The notes beneath the pieces were generated by a model that saw only the letters and a program-made list of their open reading frames with translations, was not told the origin of the DNA and searched no databases. Of a stretch of 64,000 nucleotides of DNA, positions 18,302-29,596 are shown piece after piece. This DNA is from an uncultured Gemmatimonadota bacterium (GTDB lineage Bacteria; Gemmatimonadota; Gemmatimonadetes; Gemmatimonadales; Gemmatimonadaceae). The stretch is from contig CADEDA010000002.1 of NCBI GenBank assembly GCA_902825965.1, positions 62,001 to 126,000 of the forward strand, given 5' to 3'. Position 1 is the first letter of the stretch. The number at the start of each line of letters is the position of its first letter. The translations under genes and the position numbers were made by a program.

Positions 18302-18727
18302 ATGCATGTCTCTTTCGCGCTCTTCGCCGACGCGGCGAACATCTCCCAGGAAGGCAAGCTCAACATCCTCGGCGTGTTCGACGCGCTGCAGGTGGCCTCG
18401 GTCCCGGCGGTCCATCCGCGCGCGACGATGATCGTGCGGCTGAAGGCCCTGCCCGACGACACCGGGCGGCACACCCTCGCCTTCAGCTGGGTCGATCCCG
18501 GCGGCGACGAGATCTGGGGCTCGTCCGGCGAACTGGAGGTCGGGGCCCCGCCGCCCGGTGCCACGGAGCTCGACGTCCCGGTGATCGCGGCGATCGACCT
18601 GCCCATCCAGCAGGCGGGGACGCACGTGATGCGGGTGACACTCGACGGCGACCTCTGCGCGGAGCTGCTGCTGCACGTGCGGGCCGGAGCGGTCGGACTG
18701 CCCGCGATGGGCGGGATGGTCTCCTAG
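18302..18727 (+). CDS. DUF6941-family protein
   Basis: 141 aa from ATG 18302. The start FALFADAANISQEGKLNILGVFD is typical of DUF6941, a small uncharacterised family, followed by alternating beta-strand-like segments (ATMIVRLKAL, HTLAFSWVD, HVMRVTLDGDL). No signal peptide, so probably cytosolic. A single-gene unit with a motif 6 nt before the ATG; its 3' end overlaps the convergent P1 peptidase gene by 4 nt. Function unknown. Confidence 0.75.
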   Translation: MHVSFALFADAANISQEGKLNILGVFDALQVASVPAVHPRATMIVRLKALPDDTGRHTLAFSWVDPGGDEIWGSSGELEVGAPPPGATELDVPVIAAIDLPIQQAGTHVMRVTLDGDLCAELLLHVRAGAVGLPAMGGMVS

Positions 18728-19758
18728 GCCCCGTCGGCGAGGCCGGGCACGCCGTCGCGTCCGCGGGCCAGTCGCACCGCGCGCTCGATCGCCGCCTCGA
18801 GTGCCGAGACCACCAGACGCTCGGCCTGCATCAGTTGGCCGGGCGCAGCATCCACCGGGGCGAGGGCGAAGACGATGTCGCCGTCGAAGCTCGACCCCGC
18901 CGGCGCCAGCCGCCGATGGAAGGCCGCCGTCGCCGCACGCGCGAGCTGCTGCAACTCGACCTTGTTGAGTCCCACGTCCACCGCGACCACGGCGAGCGTG
19001 GTGTTAGGCGCCGCGGCCGCGCTGCTGCTTGCACTGCTGTTTGCACTGCTGTTTGCACTGCTGCCCGCGCCGAACGCGCGCTCCGGGCCGCCCGCCGCCA
19101 GCACCGATTCCGTATCGGCGAATCGACCGTCAGGCCGGCGGGCCCCCGCGAGGATCGCGCCCTGCGCATCGCGCACGTCGCCGAACGCGTTCACGGCGAC
19201 CATGGCGACGGCGGCGCAGCCCTCGGCCTCGCGCTGGGCGATGCCGAACCCGCTCTTCATCGCACCCGCCTTGCCGAGGACCTTGCCGACGGTGAGGCCG
19301 GTGCCCGCTCCGACGGCGCCTTCGGCGACGTCCCGACTCACGGCGGCCTCGCAGGCCGCCGCGCCCATCGCGGCATCCGGGCGCGCATCGAAGCGCCCGA
19401 GCGGCGCGAGGTCGTAGAGCACCGCCGCCGGCACGATCGGCACCACCCCGCCGCCCACCGGGAAGCCGCGTCCACGCGCTTCCATCCAGCGCATCACGCC
19501 GCCCGCCGCGTCGAGCCCGTAGGCCGAGCCCCCCGCGAGCACGATCGCGTCGATGCGGTCCACCAGATGCCCCGGCTCGAGCAGCGCGAGCTCGCGCGAT
19601 CCGGTGGCACGTCCGAGCACGGCGTGGCCGGCCCGATGGGCGCCACGCACGCCACGGATGACCGTGCAGCCGGTCGCGCCGGCGGCATCACCTGCGTGCC
19701 CGACGGCGAGGTCGAATCGCGTGAGGTCGACGCTTCCCGCGTCACGTGCCGTGGTCAT
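18724..19758 (-). CDS. P1-family (S58, DmpA/NylC-like) self-processing aminopeptidase/amidohydrolase
   Basis: 344 aa Ntn-type hydrolase. The family blocks DLAVGHAGDAAGATGCTV, VLAGGSAYGLDAAGGV and GAGTGLTVGKVLG are intact. The processing site is expected at Asn252-Thr253 in PNTTLAVV, giving a beta-subunit with N-terminal Thr nucleophile, as in NylC-type members. Just before the cleavage site lies a Ser/Ala/Asn-rich linker (about 229-250) encoded by a 12-nt tandem repeat. Substrates of the family range from N-terminal D-amino or beta-amino peptides to nylon oligomers. Lies 18 nt after the zinc-ribbon gene. Confidence 0.88.
   Translation of the reverse strand: MTTARDAGSVDLTRFDLAVGHAGDAAGATGCTVIRGVRGAHRAGHAVLGRATGSRELALLEPGHLVDRIDAIVLAGGSAYGLDAAGGVMRWMEARGRGFPVGGGVVPIVPAAVLYDLAPLGRFDARPDAAMGAAACEAAVSRDVAEGAVGAGTGLTVGKVLGKAGAMKSGFGIAQREAEGCAAVAMVAVNAFGDVRDAQGAILAGARRPDGRFADTESVLAAGGPERAFGAGSSANSSANSSASSSAAAAPNTTLAVVAVDVGLNKVELQQLARAATAAFHRRLAPAGSSFDGDIVFALAPVDAAPGQLMQAERLVVSALEAAIERAVRLARGRDGVPGLADGA
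19031..19066. repeat. 12-nt tandem repeat inside the P1 peptidase gene
   Basis: GCACTGCTGTTT at 19031-19042 and 19043-19054, then GCACTGCTGCCC at 19055-19066. In frame on the minus strand it encodes a SSAN-type four-residue repeat in the linker just before the autocleavage site, so copy number changes by whole 4-residue units. Confidence 0.85.
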
Positions 19759-19776
19759 GGACGGGTCCGTGTGCGG

Positions 19777-19959
19777 TCAGGAGGGCGACGGTGCATCCTC
19801 ACCCTTCTCCTCGAGGACCGCGCAGGAGGCGCAGAGCGTGACGCCGCGGAGGTTGCAGATCTGGCACACGAAGGTGCCGCAGCGCTCGCAGGGATATCCC
19901 TCCGACGCACGCTCCTCCTTCCCGCAGGCCCGGCAGATCATCACGTCGCGTTCGCTCAT
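19777..19959 (-). CDS. Small zinc-ribbon protein
   Basis: 60 aa with eight Cys in four CxxC pairs: CRAC, CERC, CQIC, CASC. This suits two structural zinc sites (double zinc ribbon/RING-like). Acidic C-terminus (EEKGEDAPSPS). A GGAGG Shine-Dalgarno lies about 5 nt before the ATG, one of the clearest SDs in the window. Between the NtrC-like regulator and the P1 peptidase gene. Role unknown; might be a binding adaptor. Confidence 0.75.
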   Translation of the reverse strand: MSERDVMICRACGKEERASEGYPCERCGTFVCQICNLRGVTLCASCAVLEEKGEDAPSPS

Positions 19960-19990
19960 CGGTCCTCCGTGCGGGCCGGCGGCCCCTGGC

Positions 19991-21340
<1,350 letters not shown>

Positions 21341-21344
21341 GCTC

Positions 21345-22832
21345 TCACGCGGAGTCGGTGGCTGGTGGGGACAGCCGCGGCAGAAGGACCTCGAAGAGCG
21401 CGCCTTGCCCAGGCTCGGATCGCACCCGGAGATTCCCGCCGTGCTCCCGGATGATCCCGTCGGAGATGGAAAGGCCGAGGCCCGTGCCGATCCCCCGCGG
21501 CTTCGTGGTATAGAATGGATTGAAGATGTATGGGAGATGCTCCGGCGCAATGCCACGGCCGGAATCCCCGATCGCCACCACCAGGTACTCGCCCTCCCGC
21601 CGGGTGCGCACGGTGATGCGTCGCTCCGCACCCCCCTCGATCACCGCCTGTTCGGCATTGGCCAACAGGTTCAGGAAGACCTGCTGCAACTGCGACGGAT
21701 CCGCCCACGTGACCGGCAGCTTCGGGTCCAACTCGACGTCCAGCGTCACACCCGCGCTGCGGAGGGCGAACCGCCGGAGCTCGATGGTGTCCTGCAGGAC
21801 CTGATTGAGATCCGACGGCAGCCGCTCCGGCGGTGTCTGCCGCGCGAAGGTCAGGAGCTTCCCGACGATGCGCGCGGCCCGCTTGGCCTCGGTCACGATC
21901 GTGTCCGCCGCCTGCTTCCCATTCTCGTCCAAGGCGGCCTGCGCCTTGAGCAACTGGGCGAACGCGAGGATCCCGGTCAAGGGAGTGTTGATCTCGTGCG
22001 CCACGCCCCCCACCAGCTCGCCGAGTGCCGCCAGCTTCTCGCGGCGCACCACCTGCTCCACGAGGTTGCGCTCCTCGGTGACGTCGCGGATGATGGCCAG
22101 CACACCCGTCACACGGTCGCGCTCGACGATCGGCGCCGAGAGCACGGTCGAGGTGCCGACGCTGCCGTCCGGATACGCGTAGCGCAACTCACGACGCAGC
22201 CGCTCCCCCGCCAGCGTCGCGGCGAACATGTGCCACATCTTCGTGCGTTCCATCGGGTCGAGGTAGTCCACGAAGTGTGTGCCGAGCAGCGCCTCGCGCG
22301 GGATGCCCACCGCGACCTCGAGCGCGCGGTTGGCCGAGGTGATGTTGCCTTCCTCGTCCAGGGTGACGATCGAATCGCTGGCCGCGTCGACCAGCCGCGC
22401 ATAGCGCGCCTCGGCCCGTTCGAGCGCGGCCGCCTGCGCGCGCTCGTCGGTCACGTCGCGGGCCACGCCGAGCACGGCCTGCACCGCGTCGTCCTCCACC
22501 ACCGGGGAGTTCGCGACCGACACCAGCCGTCGGCTGCCGTCGGGCCTCAGCACCGTGCATTCGTAGCGGCGCGGTTCGCCGCCGAGCACGGCGCGGACGT
22601 GTTGTTCGATGGTCGCGTGGTCGGTGGGGTCGATGAAGCCCATCGCCAGGCGGCCGATGAGTGCCTTGCGCGGCACCCCGAGCAACTCGGCCGTCGCCGG
22701 GTTCGCGCTCAGGAAGAAACCCTGCGGGTCGATCGTGTAGATGGCATCCGACGCCAGCGCGACGAGGTCGCGCAGTTGCGGCGCCGGCAGTGCGCCCGAG
22801 GGGGTGTGGTGGCGGCCGCTCAGAAGCGCCAC
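21345..22832 (-). CDS. PAS-domain sensor histidine kinase (NtrB-like, soluble)
   Basis: 495 aa from GTG 22832. Two PAS domains (about 20-130 and 142-255), then HisKA with GGVAHEINTPLTG (phospho-His279) and HATPase_c: N box LQQVFLNLLANAEQA, G1 GDSGRGIAPE, F box FNPFYTTK, G2 GTGLGLSIS. No signal peptide or membrane helix, so it senses a cytosolic signal through PAS. Pairs with the NtrC-like regulator 4 nt downstream. Its start lies inside the tamB 3' end (13-nt overlap), linking the pair to the envelope operon. Confidence 0.92.
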   Translation of the reverse strand: MALLSGRHHTPSGALPAPQLRDLVALASDAIYTIDPQGFFLSANPATAELLGVPRKALIGRLAMGFIDPTDHATIEQHVRAVLGGEPRRYECTVLRPDGSRRLVSVANSPVVEDDAVQAVLGVARDVTDERAQAAALERAEARYARLVDAASDSIVTLDEEGNITSANRALEVAVGIPREALLGTHFVDYLDPMERTKMWHMFAATLAGERLRRELRYAYPDGSVGTSTVLSAPIVERDRVTGVLAIIRDVTEERNLVEQVVRREKLAALGELVGGVAHEINTPLTGILAFAQLLKAQAALDENGKQAADTIVTEAKRAARIVGKLLTFARQTPPERLPSDLNQVLQDTIELRRFALRSAGVTLDVELDPKLPVTWADPSQLQQVFLNLLANAEQAVIEGGAERRITVRTRREGEYLVVAIGDSGRGIAPEHLPYIFNPFYTTKPRGIGTGLGLSISDGIIREHGGNLRVRSEPGQGALFEVLLPRLSPPATDSA

Positions 22833-25800
22833 GCCCGGAAGAGGTCCAGGCCGAACTGCTGCGGCGTGGGCACGAACCCCTGCGCGTTCACCGACTGCGT
22901 GCAGAGCAGGCTGTTGGTCGGCGGTTCCACACCGCCCGAGACGGTGAAGCCCCGCCCGAGCAGGTAGTCGAGCTTCACGCCGATGGACTGCGCGAAGGCG
23001 CTCGCGGCACCGGAGGTGCCGTTCACCAGGTTGCCCACCTGGCAGAGCCCGGCGTCCAGCCGCACGAACGCCTTGTTCCCCACCTGCTTGGCGCAGTTGA
23101 AGCGTGTGCCCTCGATCACGCTCGTGCCGCCGCGGATGCCGTCCACGCCCGAGGTCGAGAGCTGCGCATCGTCGCAGACGCCGCCCGCGAGCTTGCCGCC
23201 GAGCACGCTGCTGAAGGTCGAGAGCAGCACACGATACGTGGTGTTGGCGTAGTACTCGCTGCCCCGCGCGCCGATCTCGAACGAGGGACCGCCGGTGACG
23301 AGGTAGCTGATGAGGTCGGCGTTCTTCACGCGCGCCGAGTCGGGCGTGGACAGCACCGCCGTGGGTTCGAGCAGCGTGCCGCCGAGGTTGACCCGCACGC
23401 GCACGTCGGGCTGCGAGCCCTGCTTGCTGTACTGCCGGATGGTGTGCAGCGCCGCGATGTCGAGCGAGGGGTTGGTCACCTCGTCCGGGTCGCCGAACCA
23501 GCGGATCTCACCCTGCTCCACCTCGAAGGTGCGCTGCACGGGACCCACGTTCAGGCGGTACGACCCGCGCACCGTCTGCAGCGCGCCGGTCAGTGCGAGC
23601 TGCCGCTGGCCGGCGTTGCGCCCACGGGTGATCTGGCCCTGCGTGATCGAGACCGCCCCACCGAGGTTGATGTTGGCCTCGGCCGAGCGCAGCCACACGT
23701 CGCGTCCCATGCGCACCGGCACGTTGCGTACGGTGAGGTTCTCGAGGAACACGGACGAGCGACGGGGCACCAGGCCCTGGTCGCGGGTCTCGAGCGAGTC
23801 GGCGATCCCGAAGCGGTCGAACTCCTCCAGCGAGATCACGTTCTTCGTCGCGATCTCGGGGATGGAGACGATCGCGCGGTCGGCCGTGAGTGCGCCGCGC
23901 AGCACCGCGCTGGTGAGCGCCCCGGTGAAGCGCAGCGAGTCGGAGAGGTCGATGTCGGCGACGTCGCGGACGTTGTAGACGTGGAACGTGTTCGCCCGCA
24001 CCGTCACGTCGAAGGTGGGATTCTCGCGGTCGGCCACGCGGATCCACCCGCTCACCGACGCCCGCCCCCCGCGACCGGCCGTGCTGGACGTCGCACTCAG
24101 CCGGCGGATCGCGATGCTGTCCCCGGCGAGCTGCACGTCGGCCGCGATGTCCCGCCACCGGACGTCCCCCAAGGGCGAGATGCGCAGGTTGCCGTTGCGC
24201 ACGAGCAGCGCGCCGTCGAACCGTGGACGCCGCCAGGTGCCGCCGACGTCGAGGTTCAGGGCGAAGTCACCCGCGTTGCTGGCCGAGCCCTCGGCCAGCT
24301 GGGCGAACAGCCGCAGGCTCACCGTGTCGCTGCGCACCGTGGCGCGGATCGGCTCGGCGTCCCGCAGTCCGCTGCGCCCGCCATCGAGGCCGAGGCTGTA
24401 CGGCAGGCGCCCGTCGGCGCGCATCGCGGGCCGCGTGCGGTCCCCGAGCGAGGCCGTGAACTCGAGCTGGTCCGCGTCGGCGCGGACGTTCGCGCGCAGG
24501 GAGTCGAGCCGCACGCCCCAGACGAGTGCGGTGTTGAGCGCGGCATCGGCGTTCAGCTGCGGGACGCTGCGCGTGCCCTGCAACCGGCCACTCAGCTCGA
24601 TGCGGCCTTCCTCGGCGCCCGAGATCTGCAGCAACTCCGCGAGGTCGGCGATGGGCAACGCGGCGGCGCCGAAGCGCAGGTCCACCGGTCCGGTCTCCGG
24701 CAGGGAGCCGGCAAGGCGCACACTCGCGCCGCTGGTCCCGCGCAGGGCGAACGAGTCCACCGCGAACCCCGACGTCCCGAACGCGAACGTCGCCGACTGC
24801 GGCAGCTCCCAGCGCTGCAGCGCGGTCGCGAGCACGAGCGAGTCGAGCCGCACGCGGGTGCTGTCGTCGAGGCGCACCACGTGGGCACGGCCGCGGCCCA
24901 GGGTTCCGCTCCGTCCGGCGAACTGCAGGTCCACGTCCGACTCGCCGCTGCCGTCGAGTCGGGCCCGGGCGAAGGCGCGCGTGATGCCGAAGCCCGCAGC
25001 CACAGCCGTGTCGGCGGCGAGCGTCAGTTCACCGGTCGGCGTCTCCGGCAGCCGACTGAGCGCCGCGCTGCCGGTGACCTGTCGGGCCGTCGAGCTCCCG
25101 ACGAGGAATCCGCTGCCGTTGAGCCGAGCATCCAGGGCGAAGTCACGCACCCAGCCGCGGGTCACGCCGTCGAGCTGCAGCCCACCGGCGAGCGAATCGG
25201 TGGCCGAGTTCGTGACCCAGCGCCGCAGGCCGCCCAGTGAGTCGATGCGCGCGCTGAAGCTGATGGAATCGCTGCGGGCCGCGTGCAGGCCGATCGCGCC
25301 GCGGGCCCCGAACTCGAGCGCCGTCGACTCCACCCGCAGCGAATCGAGGAAGGCCTTGCCGTCGTCGAAGCGGAAGCGTCCCTCGCCCGCGAAGAAGCGC
25401 ACGCCGTCGAGCGTGGAGCGGTCCAGCGACACCGACGCGCGCCCGGTGAGGTCGGCGAGCGAGTCACCGGCGAGATCGACCACGACGCGCGCACTCAGCT
25501 CCCCCGTCGGGTAGCGCGCGTCCTCGAAGGCGGCGCGGGGATCGAGCGCCGTCGTCGCGCCTCGGCCGGTGAGGCGGAACCGCGGCGCCTCGGCGTCCAT
25601 GCGCACGTTCGCCTCGAGCCGACCGCTCTCGCCCGAGAGGTCCGACTCGACGATCAGGTCGTCGAGCGTCCCGCGGGCGCGGAGCATCCCGCTGAAGTCG
25701 CCACGGAGCGTCACCGCGGGGAACGAGTGCGCCAGCGTGGTGAACGACAGTGGCAGCGCGATCATGTCGACGTCGTACGCCATCGCGGTCTCGCCGCTGG

Positions 25801-27343
25801 TGAGCCGGCCCGTGCCACGGAACCGCGACTCGGGCAGGTCGCCGTCGCGATGCGTGAGGTCGGCGTCGCGGAACCGCACGTCGAGCCACGATGAGTCGAG
25901 CACCACACTGCCCGCGATGCGCCCGGCGAGTCGCGGGAAGTCCGGGTTGAGGAACTGCGGCGTGCGGAGGTCGAACGAATCGAGCGCGACCGTGAAGCCG
26001 AGGAAGCGGGTGAACGCCGGCTGCAGGATGTCGAGCGTGCCACGCGCCGTTCCCTGGCCCACTGCCCCCGGGACGTTCGCGTCGCGGAACAGCACGCGCG
26101 CTTCGTCCACCACGAAGTTGTTGAGCGGCCCGCCGCGCCCGCGCATGCGCCCGGTGATGGTGCCCGCGAACGGATACGGGAACGGCTGCGTGTTGAAGCG
26201 CTCGAGCAGTGCGAAGTCCACCGGGGCCGCCTCGAGGTCCACGTCACGGAGCTCCAGCACCGGGCCGCCGACGATCCAGGTCATCCGGCCGCGGATGCGC
26301 GAGCGGTGGCTGCGCACGTCCACGTCCGAGAGGGCGTACTCGAAGCCGTCCCGGATCCCGCGGGCGTCGCGGATGTCGAGGGTCATCGTGCCACCGCCCT
26401 CGGTGGGCAGCGACGGCGTGATCCAGGCCACGTCGGAGAGCGAGACCGAGTCGCCCACCACCCGCACGCGATAGCGCATCGGCTGGTCGTTGCCCCACCA
26501 CACCTTGCCGGTCGCGTGCCCGCGCGACGCGGGCAGCCGGAAGTGCGGCAGGTCGAACCAGATCGAGTCCCCCACCCAGCGCACCTGGCCCGTGAGTTCG
26601 CGGAAGCGGAACGGCGGATTGCTCTCGTCCACGTCGAGGCGCGCGATGTCGAAGCGCCGTCCGGTGGAGTCCGGGTAGGCCAGGCGCAGGCGCGGCACCG
26701 TGGCCTGCAGCCCGGTCCAGCGCCAGGTGCGATGGAACCGGCCGTTCGGCAGTCGGCGCACCTCCATGCTCGAATCCGCGAGCGCGACGGCGACCGCCGA
26801 ATCGCGCCGCACCCCGCGCAGCGAGTCGTCCGGCGACCAGGGCATCGAGAGCGCGAAGCTGCCGTCGCTGATCCGCACCTGCTCGAGCACCAGCAGCGAT
26901 CCGAACGCCGTGCGTGAGCGCGGGAGCTTGGGCCCACCGCGCTTGGGCCAGATCTTGTCGTGGGTCCACTTCGAAGCCTGGTCGCGCCGCATGGCGAATC
27001 GCGGCCGCGTCACGTCCACGCTGCGGATGAAGAGACGCCCGTCCATCAGGTCGCGCGGGTCGAACGTGAGCGAGACCGGACCCGAGGCGACGAACAGCGA
27101 GTCATCGGGGTCGCGGATCTCCACCGAGTCGATGGTGAGGTCGGTGATGAACGACCCGCTCAGCCGCCCGATGTGGAACGAGCCCTGCACCGTGCGCGCC
27201 AGCTGCGCCTGCACCAGGCGCCGGATCCAGTCGCGACCGTCCTCACCCTGCGTCGCGGCCACGAACGCACCCACGAGCCCGCCACCGATGGCCAGCATCA
27301 GCAGCGCGCTGACGAGCACGACGAGGCGGCGACGGCCCTTCAC
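22820..27343 (-). CDS. tamB: TamB-family (DUF490) envelope protein
   Basis: 1507 aa from GTG 27343. One N-terminal membrane helix (about 7-30, LVVLVSALLMLAIGGGLVGAF) anchors a very long beta-rich periplasmic body of AsmA/TamB type. The C-terminal about 350 residues carry the TamB domain (LTSAVLRGALTADRAIVSIPE, QITRGRNAGQRQLALTGAL, DVRVRVNLGGTLLEPTAVL). TamB proteins bridge inner and outer membranes and are linked to phospholipid transfer and barrel assembly. GTG start overlaps the TAG stop of the barrel partner by one base. No SD is visible, consistent with coupling. Confidence 0.9.
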   Translation of the reverse strand: MKGRRRLVVLVSALLMLAIGGGLVGAFVAATQGEDGRDWIRRLVQAQLARTVQGSFHIGRLSGSFITDLTIDSVEIRDPDDSLFVASGPVSLTFDPRDLMDGRLFIRSVDVTRPRFAMRRDQASKWTHDKIWPKRGGPKLPRSRTAFGSLLVLEQVRISDGSFALSMPWSPDDSLRGVRRDSAVAVALADSSMEVRRLPNGRFHRTWRWTGLQATVPRLRLAYPDSTGRRFDIARLDVDESNPPFRFRELTGQVRWVGDSIWFDLPHFRLPASRGHATGKVWWGNDQPMRYRVRVVGDSVSLSDVAWITPSLPTEGGGTMTLDIRDARGIRDGFEYALSDVDVRSHRSRIRGRMTWIVGGPVLELRDVDLEAAPVDFALLERFNTQPFPYPFAGTITGRMRGRGGPLNNFVVDEARVLFRDANVPGAVGQGTARGTLDILQPAFTRFLGFTVALDSFDLRTPQFLNPDFPRLAGRIAGSVVLDSSWLDVRFRDADLTHRDGDLPESRFRGTGRLTSGETAMAYDVDMIALPLSFTTLAHSFPAVTLRGDFSGMLRARGTLDDLIVESDLSGESGRLEANVRMDAEAPRFRLTGRGATTALDPRAAFEDARYPTGELSARVVVDLAGDSLADLTGRASVSLDRSTLDGVRFFAGEGRFRFDDGKAFLDSLRVESTALEFGARGAIGLHAARSDSISFSARIDSLGGLRRWVTNSATDSLAGGLQLDGVTRGWVRDFALDARLNGSGFLVGSSTARQVTGSAALSRLPETPTGELTLAADTAVAAGFGITRAFARARLDGSGESDVDLQFAGRSGTLGRGRAHVVRLDDSTRVRLDSLVLATALQRWELPQSATFAFGTSGFAVDSFALRGTSGASVRLAGSLPETGPVDLRFGAAALPIADLAELLQISGAEEGRIELSGRLQGTRSVPQLNADAALNTALVWGVRLDSLRANVRADADQLEFTASLGDRTRPAMRADGRLPYSLGLDGGRSGLRDAEPIRATVRSDTVSLRLFAQLAEGSASNAGDFALNLDVGGTWRRPRFDGALLVRNGNLRISPLGDVRWRDIAADVQLAGDSIAIRRLSATSSTAGRGGRASVSGWIRVADRENPTFDVTVRANTFHVYNVRDVADIDLSDSLRFTGALTSAVLRGALTADRAIVSIPEIATKNVISLEEFDRFGIADSLETRDQGLVPRRSSVFLENLTVRNVPVRMGRDVWLRSAEANINLGGAVSITQGQITRGRNAGQRQLALTGALQTVRGSYRLNVGPVQRTFEVEQGEIRWFGDPDEVTNPSLDIAALHTIRQYSKQGSQPDVRVRVNLGGTLLEPTAVLSTPDSARVKNADLISYLVTGGPSFEIGARGSEYYANTTYRVLLSTFSSVLGGKLAGGVCDDAQLSTSGVDGIRGGTSVIEGTRFNCAKQVGNKAFVRLDAGLCQVGNLVNGTSGAASAFAQSIGVKLDYLLGRGFTVSGGVEPPTNSLLCTQSVNAQGFVPTPQQFGLDLFRAWRF

Positions 27344-29592
27344 TAGAACGCCTGGCCGATGGCGAACATCGGCGTGAGACGGCTGAAGAAGTTCGCGCTG
27401 CGCGGCGGCTGGAAGTCGCCCGGGCAGACCCCGGCCGCCTGCGTGATGATGTTGCCCGTGCGCGTCGCGAGCAGCGTGTTGCCGGGGCTCACGCAGTACA
27501 GCGAGCCCCCTTCCCGTGCCGGGGCGTTGAAGTAGGCCGCACCCGGCGCACGCGGATAGCCGTTGTACGCCACGTCCACGCGCAGGTAACCCACCGGGGT
27601 GCGGATGCGCACCCCGACGCCGGGTGTCACGCGGATCTCCTTGAACTGCAGGCGTTCGGTGCCGGCGCCGCGGTTCCACACACGCCCCGCGTCAGCGAAC
27701 ACCGTCCACTTGAGCAGCTCCGGCAGGAAGGGGCTCACGATGCGCAGTTCGACGTTCGCCACCACGAGGGCGTTGCCGCCGGTCGGCACCGGCCGCTGGC
27801 TCAAGGTGTCCGCCGCGCGGAAGTAGCCGGATTGCCCCGGCGCCAGCGAGTCGAGCCGCGCCCCGCTCGTGGCGTCGAAGATCTCATAGCTCGCCGGGAT
27901 GTAGACCGACGGACCGAGTTCGTTCTGCCGGAAGCCCCGGACGGTGGTGGGGCCACCGGCGAAGAGCCGCTCCTGTGCCGGCACGAAGTTGTCGGTGTCG
28001 TCGAACGAGAACTTCGCGTCGAGCACCACGCCCACACGGACGCGGGTGGCCAGTACCATGTCGCTCCCCAACGCCCGGTAGAGCGCACCGTCCACCGACA
28101 TGCGCGCGAACTGCAGCCCCTGCTCCGAGCCCAGCGACCGCGCGGCGTAGCGCAGCTCCGCACGCCCCGTGAGCCCGCGCGTGGGGTCCGCCGCGTTGTC
28201 CGTGCGCTCATAGCTCGAGCCGGCACTCACCACGGCGAGGCGCTGCAGGCGCTGCAGGGCGTTGCGGTCCGCCTCGACGCAGGCATCGAACACGGCGCAG
28301 AACAGCGCCGGCTGCGCCTCCGTCCGGCCGAACTCGATGCTGTACCCCACCGAATGCGTACGCCGCGGCAGGGCGCGGCTCGCCTGGAGGCTGGCACCCA
28401 CCGGCGTCGTGCGCAGGAAGGCCTGGTACTCGGACCGGCGCTCCGAATACAACGACAGCGTCGGCACGAAGCTCGCCCGCAACAGCGACGGCTGGCTCAG
28501 CGTCGCGCTGGTGTAGTAGTTCAGGTCGACGCTGTACGGGTCGCTGCGCGCGGTGTTGCTGCAGAGTTGCTCGGCACCGTCGAGCGGTGCGCCCATGCCG
28601 ATCTTCGAGACACGGCCGCGCAGCTCGAGCCGCGTCGCGGTCTTGAAGAGGTTGTACTCGGTGAGTTCCCCCGTCGTGCGGAAGCAGTCGAGGGTACCCC
28701 ATCCCCCGCCGAGCCGCGCCGAGCGCAGGTAGCCCTCGGTGACGTCCACTTCCACCGCCAGGGTGGAGTCCGCACGCGCGAGCCCGGGCTGCACCTCCAC
28801 CTGCGAGAAGGCCTCGCTCTGGTAGAGCGTGCGCTTCGCACGCTCGAGGTTCCGTTCGCGGTAGAGGTCACCCTCGTTGAGGCCGGCGAGGCGGCGCACC
28901 GCCGCAGCCGTGACCTCGGGCGGGCGGCCATCGCGGCCGGCGCGCGTGAGCCGCACCTCGCCGATCCGCCGCCGCGGCCCCGGCACGACGGTGAAGATCA
29001 CCGTCGCCGTGCGCGACAGCGTGCGCGTGTCGTAGCCGAGGAACGTCTCCGCATCGGGGTAGCCGTTGTCGCGGAACCGGCGCGTGAGCGTGTCGCGCAT
29101 CGCGCTGTTCGCGTAGCGGTCGAAGCGCCCACCGCTCCGCACCGGGAGGTCGCGGATCAGCTCGGCGCGCTCCGGCACCGCATCCAGGCCGATCAGCCGC
29201 AGCGTGTCGATCACCACCGGCTCGCCTTCGACGATGTTGAACCGCACGCTCACGCGGTTGGGGCCGGTGGGCGTGACGACCGTGTCCACCGTCGCATCGG
29301 TGAAGCCGTGGTTGCGGTACCACACCTCGAGCCGGCGCAGGTCGTCCGGGAACTCCCGGGCGTCCAGGCAGTGCCGCGCGCCCACGAAGCGGAACGTGCG
29401 CCGCAGCCAGCTGCTCGGCGTCGTCACGATGCCGGCCAGGAGCGTGGCGTCGTTGAACGCGGTGTTCCCGCGGAACTCGAGCTTGTCGACCTGCACGTCC
29501 CCGCGCTCGCAGCGGGTCTCCTGCGCGCCGAGCGGCAGCGCCGCCACCGAGAGCAGCGCCAGTCCCACAAGGGCGGAACGGCGCCGGGTCAT
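27343..29592 (-). CDS. TamA/BamA-family outer-membrane barrel (Omp85)
   Basis: 749 aa. Signal peptide 1-23 (LPLGAQ end). POTRA-type repeats fill about 30-300 (VQVDKLEFRGNTAFND, VSVRFNIVEGEPVVIDTLRL, GEVRLT). The C-terminal barrel contains the Omp85 lid-loop motif in RLFAGGPTTVRGFRQNEL and ends in Phe (IGQAF), the usual barrel assembly signal. The adjacent tamB gene makes TamA the best assignment over BamA. AAGGA before the ATG is a good SD. Begins 4 nt after the reductase gene. Confidence 0.9.
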   Translation of the reverse strand: MTRRRSALVGLALLSVAALPLGAQETRCERGDVQVDKLEFRGNTAFNDATLLAGIVTTPSSWLRRTFRFVGARHCLDAREFPDDLRRLEVWYRNHGFTDATVDTVVTPTGPNRVSVRFNIVEGEPVVIDTLRLIGLDAVPERAELIRDLPVRSGGRFDRYANSAMRDTLTRRFRDNGYPDAETFLGYDTRTLSRTATVIFTVVPGPRRRIGEVRLTRAGRDGRPPEVTAAAVRRLAGLNEGDLYRERNLERAKRTLYQSEAFSQVEVQPGLARADSTLAVEVDVTEGYLRSARLGGGWGTLDCFRTTGELTEYNLFKTATRLELRGRVSKIGMGAPLDGAEQLCSNTARSDPYSVDLNYYTSATLSQPSLLRASFVPTLSLYSERRSEYQAFLRTTPVGASLQASRALPRRTHSVGYSIEFGRTEAQPALFCAVFDACVEADRNALQRLQRLAVVSAGSSYERTDNAADPTRGLTGRAELRYAARSLGSEQGLQFARMSVDGALYRALGSDMVLATRVRVGVVLDAKFSFDDTDNFVPAQERLFAGGPTTVRGFRQNELGPSVYIPASYEIFDATSGARLDSLAPGQSGYFRAADTLSQRPVPTGGNALVVANVELRIVSPFLPELLKWTVFADAGRVWNRGAGTERLQFKEIRVTPGVGVRIRTPVGYLRVDVAYNGYPRAPGAAYFNAPAREGGSLYCVSPGNTLLATRTGNIITQAAGVCPGDFQPPRSANFFSRLTPMFAIGQAF

Positions 29593-29596
29593 GCGT

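Noticed and set aside
21341-21631. N-terminal extension of the NtrC-like regulator
   Set aside because: It overlaps the histidine kinase C-terminus; the receiver domain begins exactly at ATG 21340.
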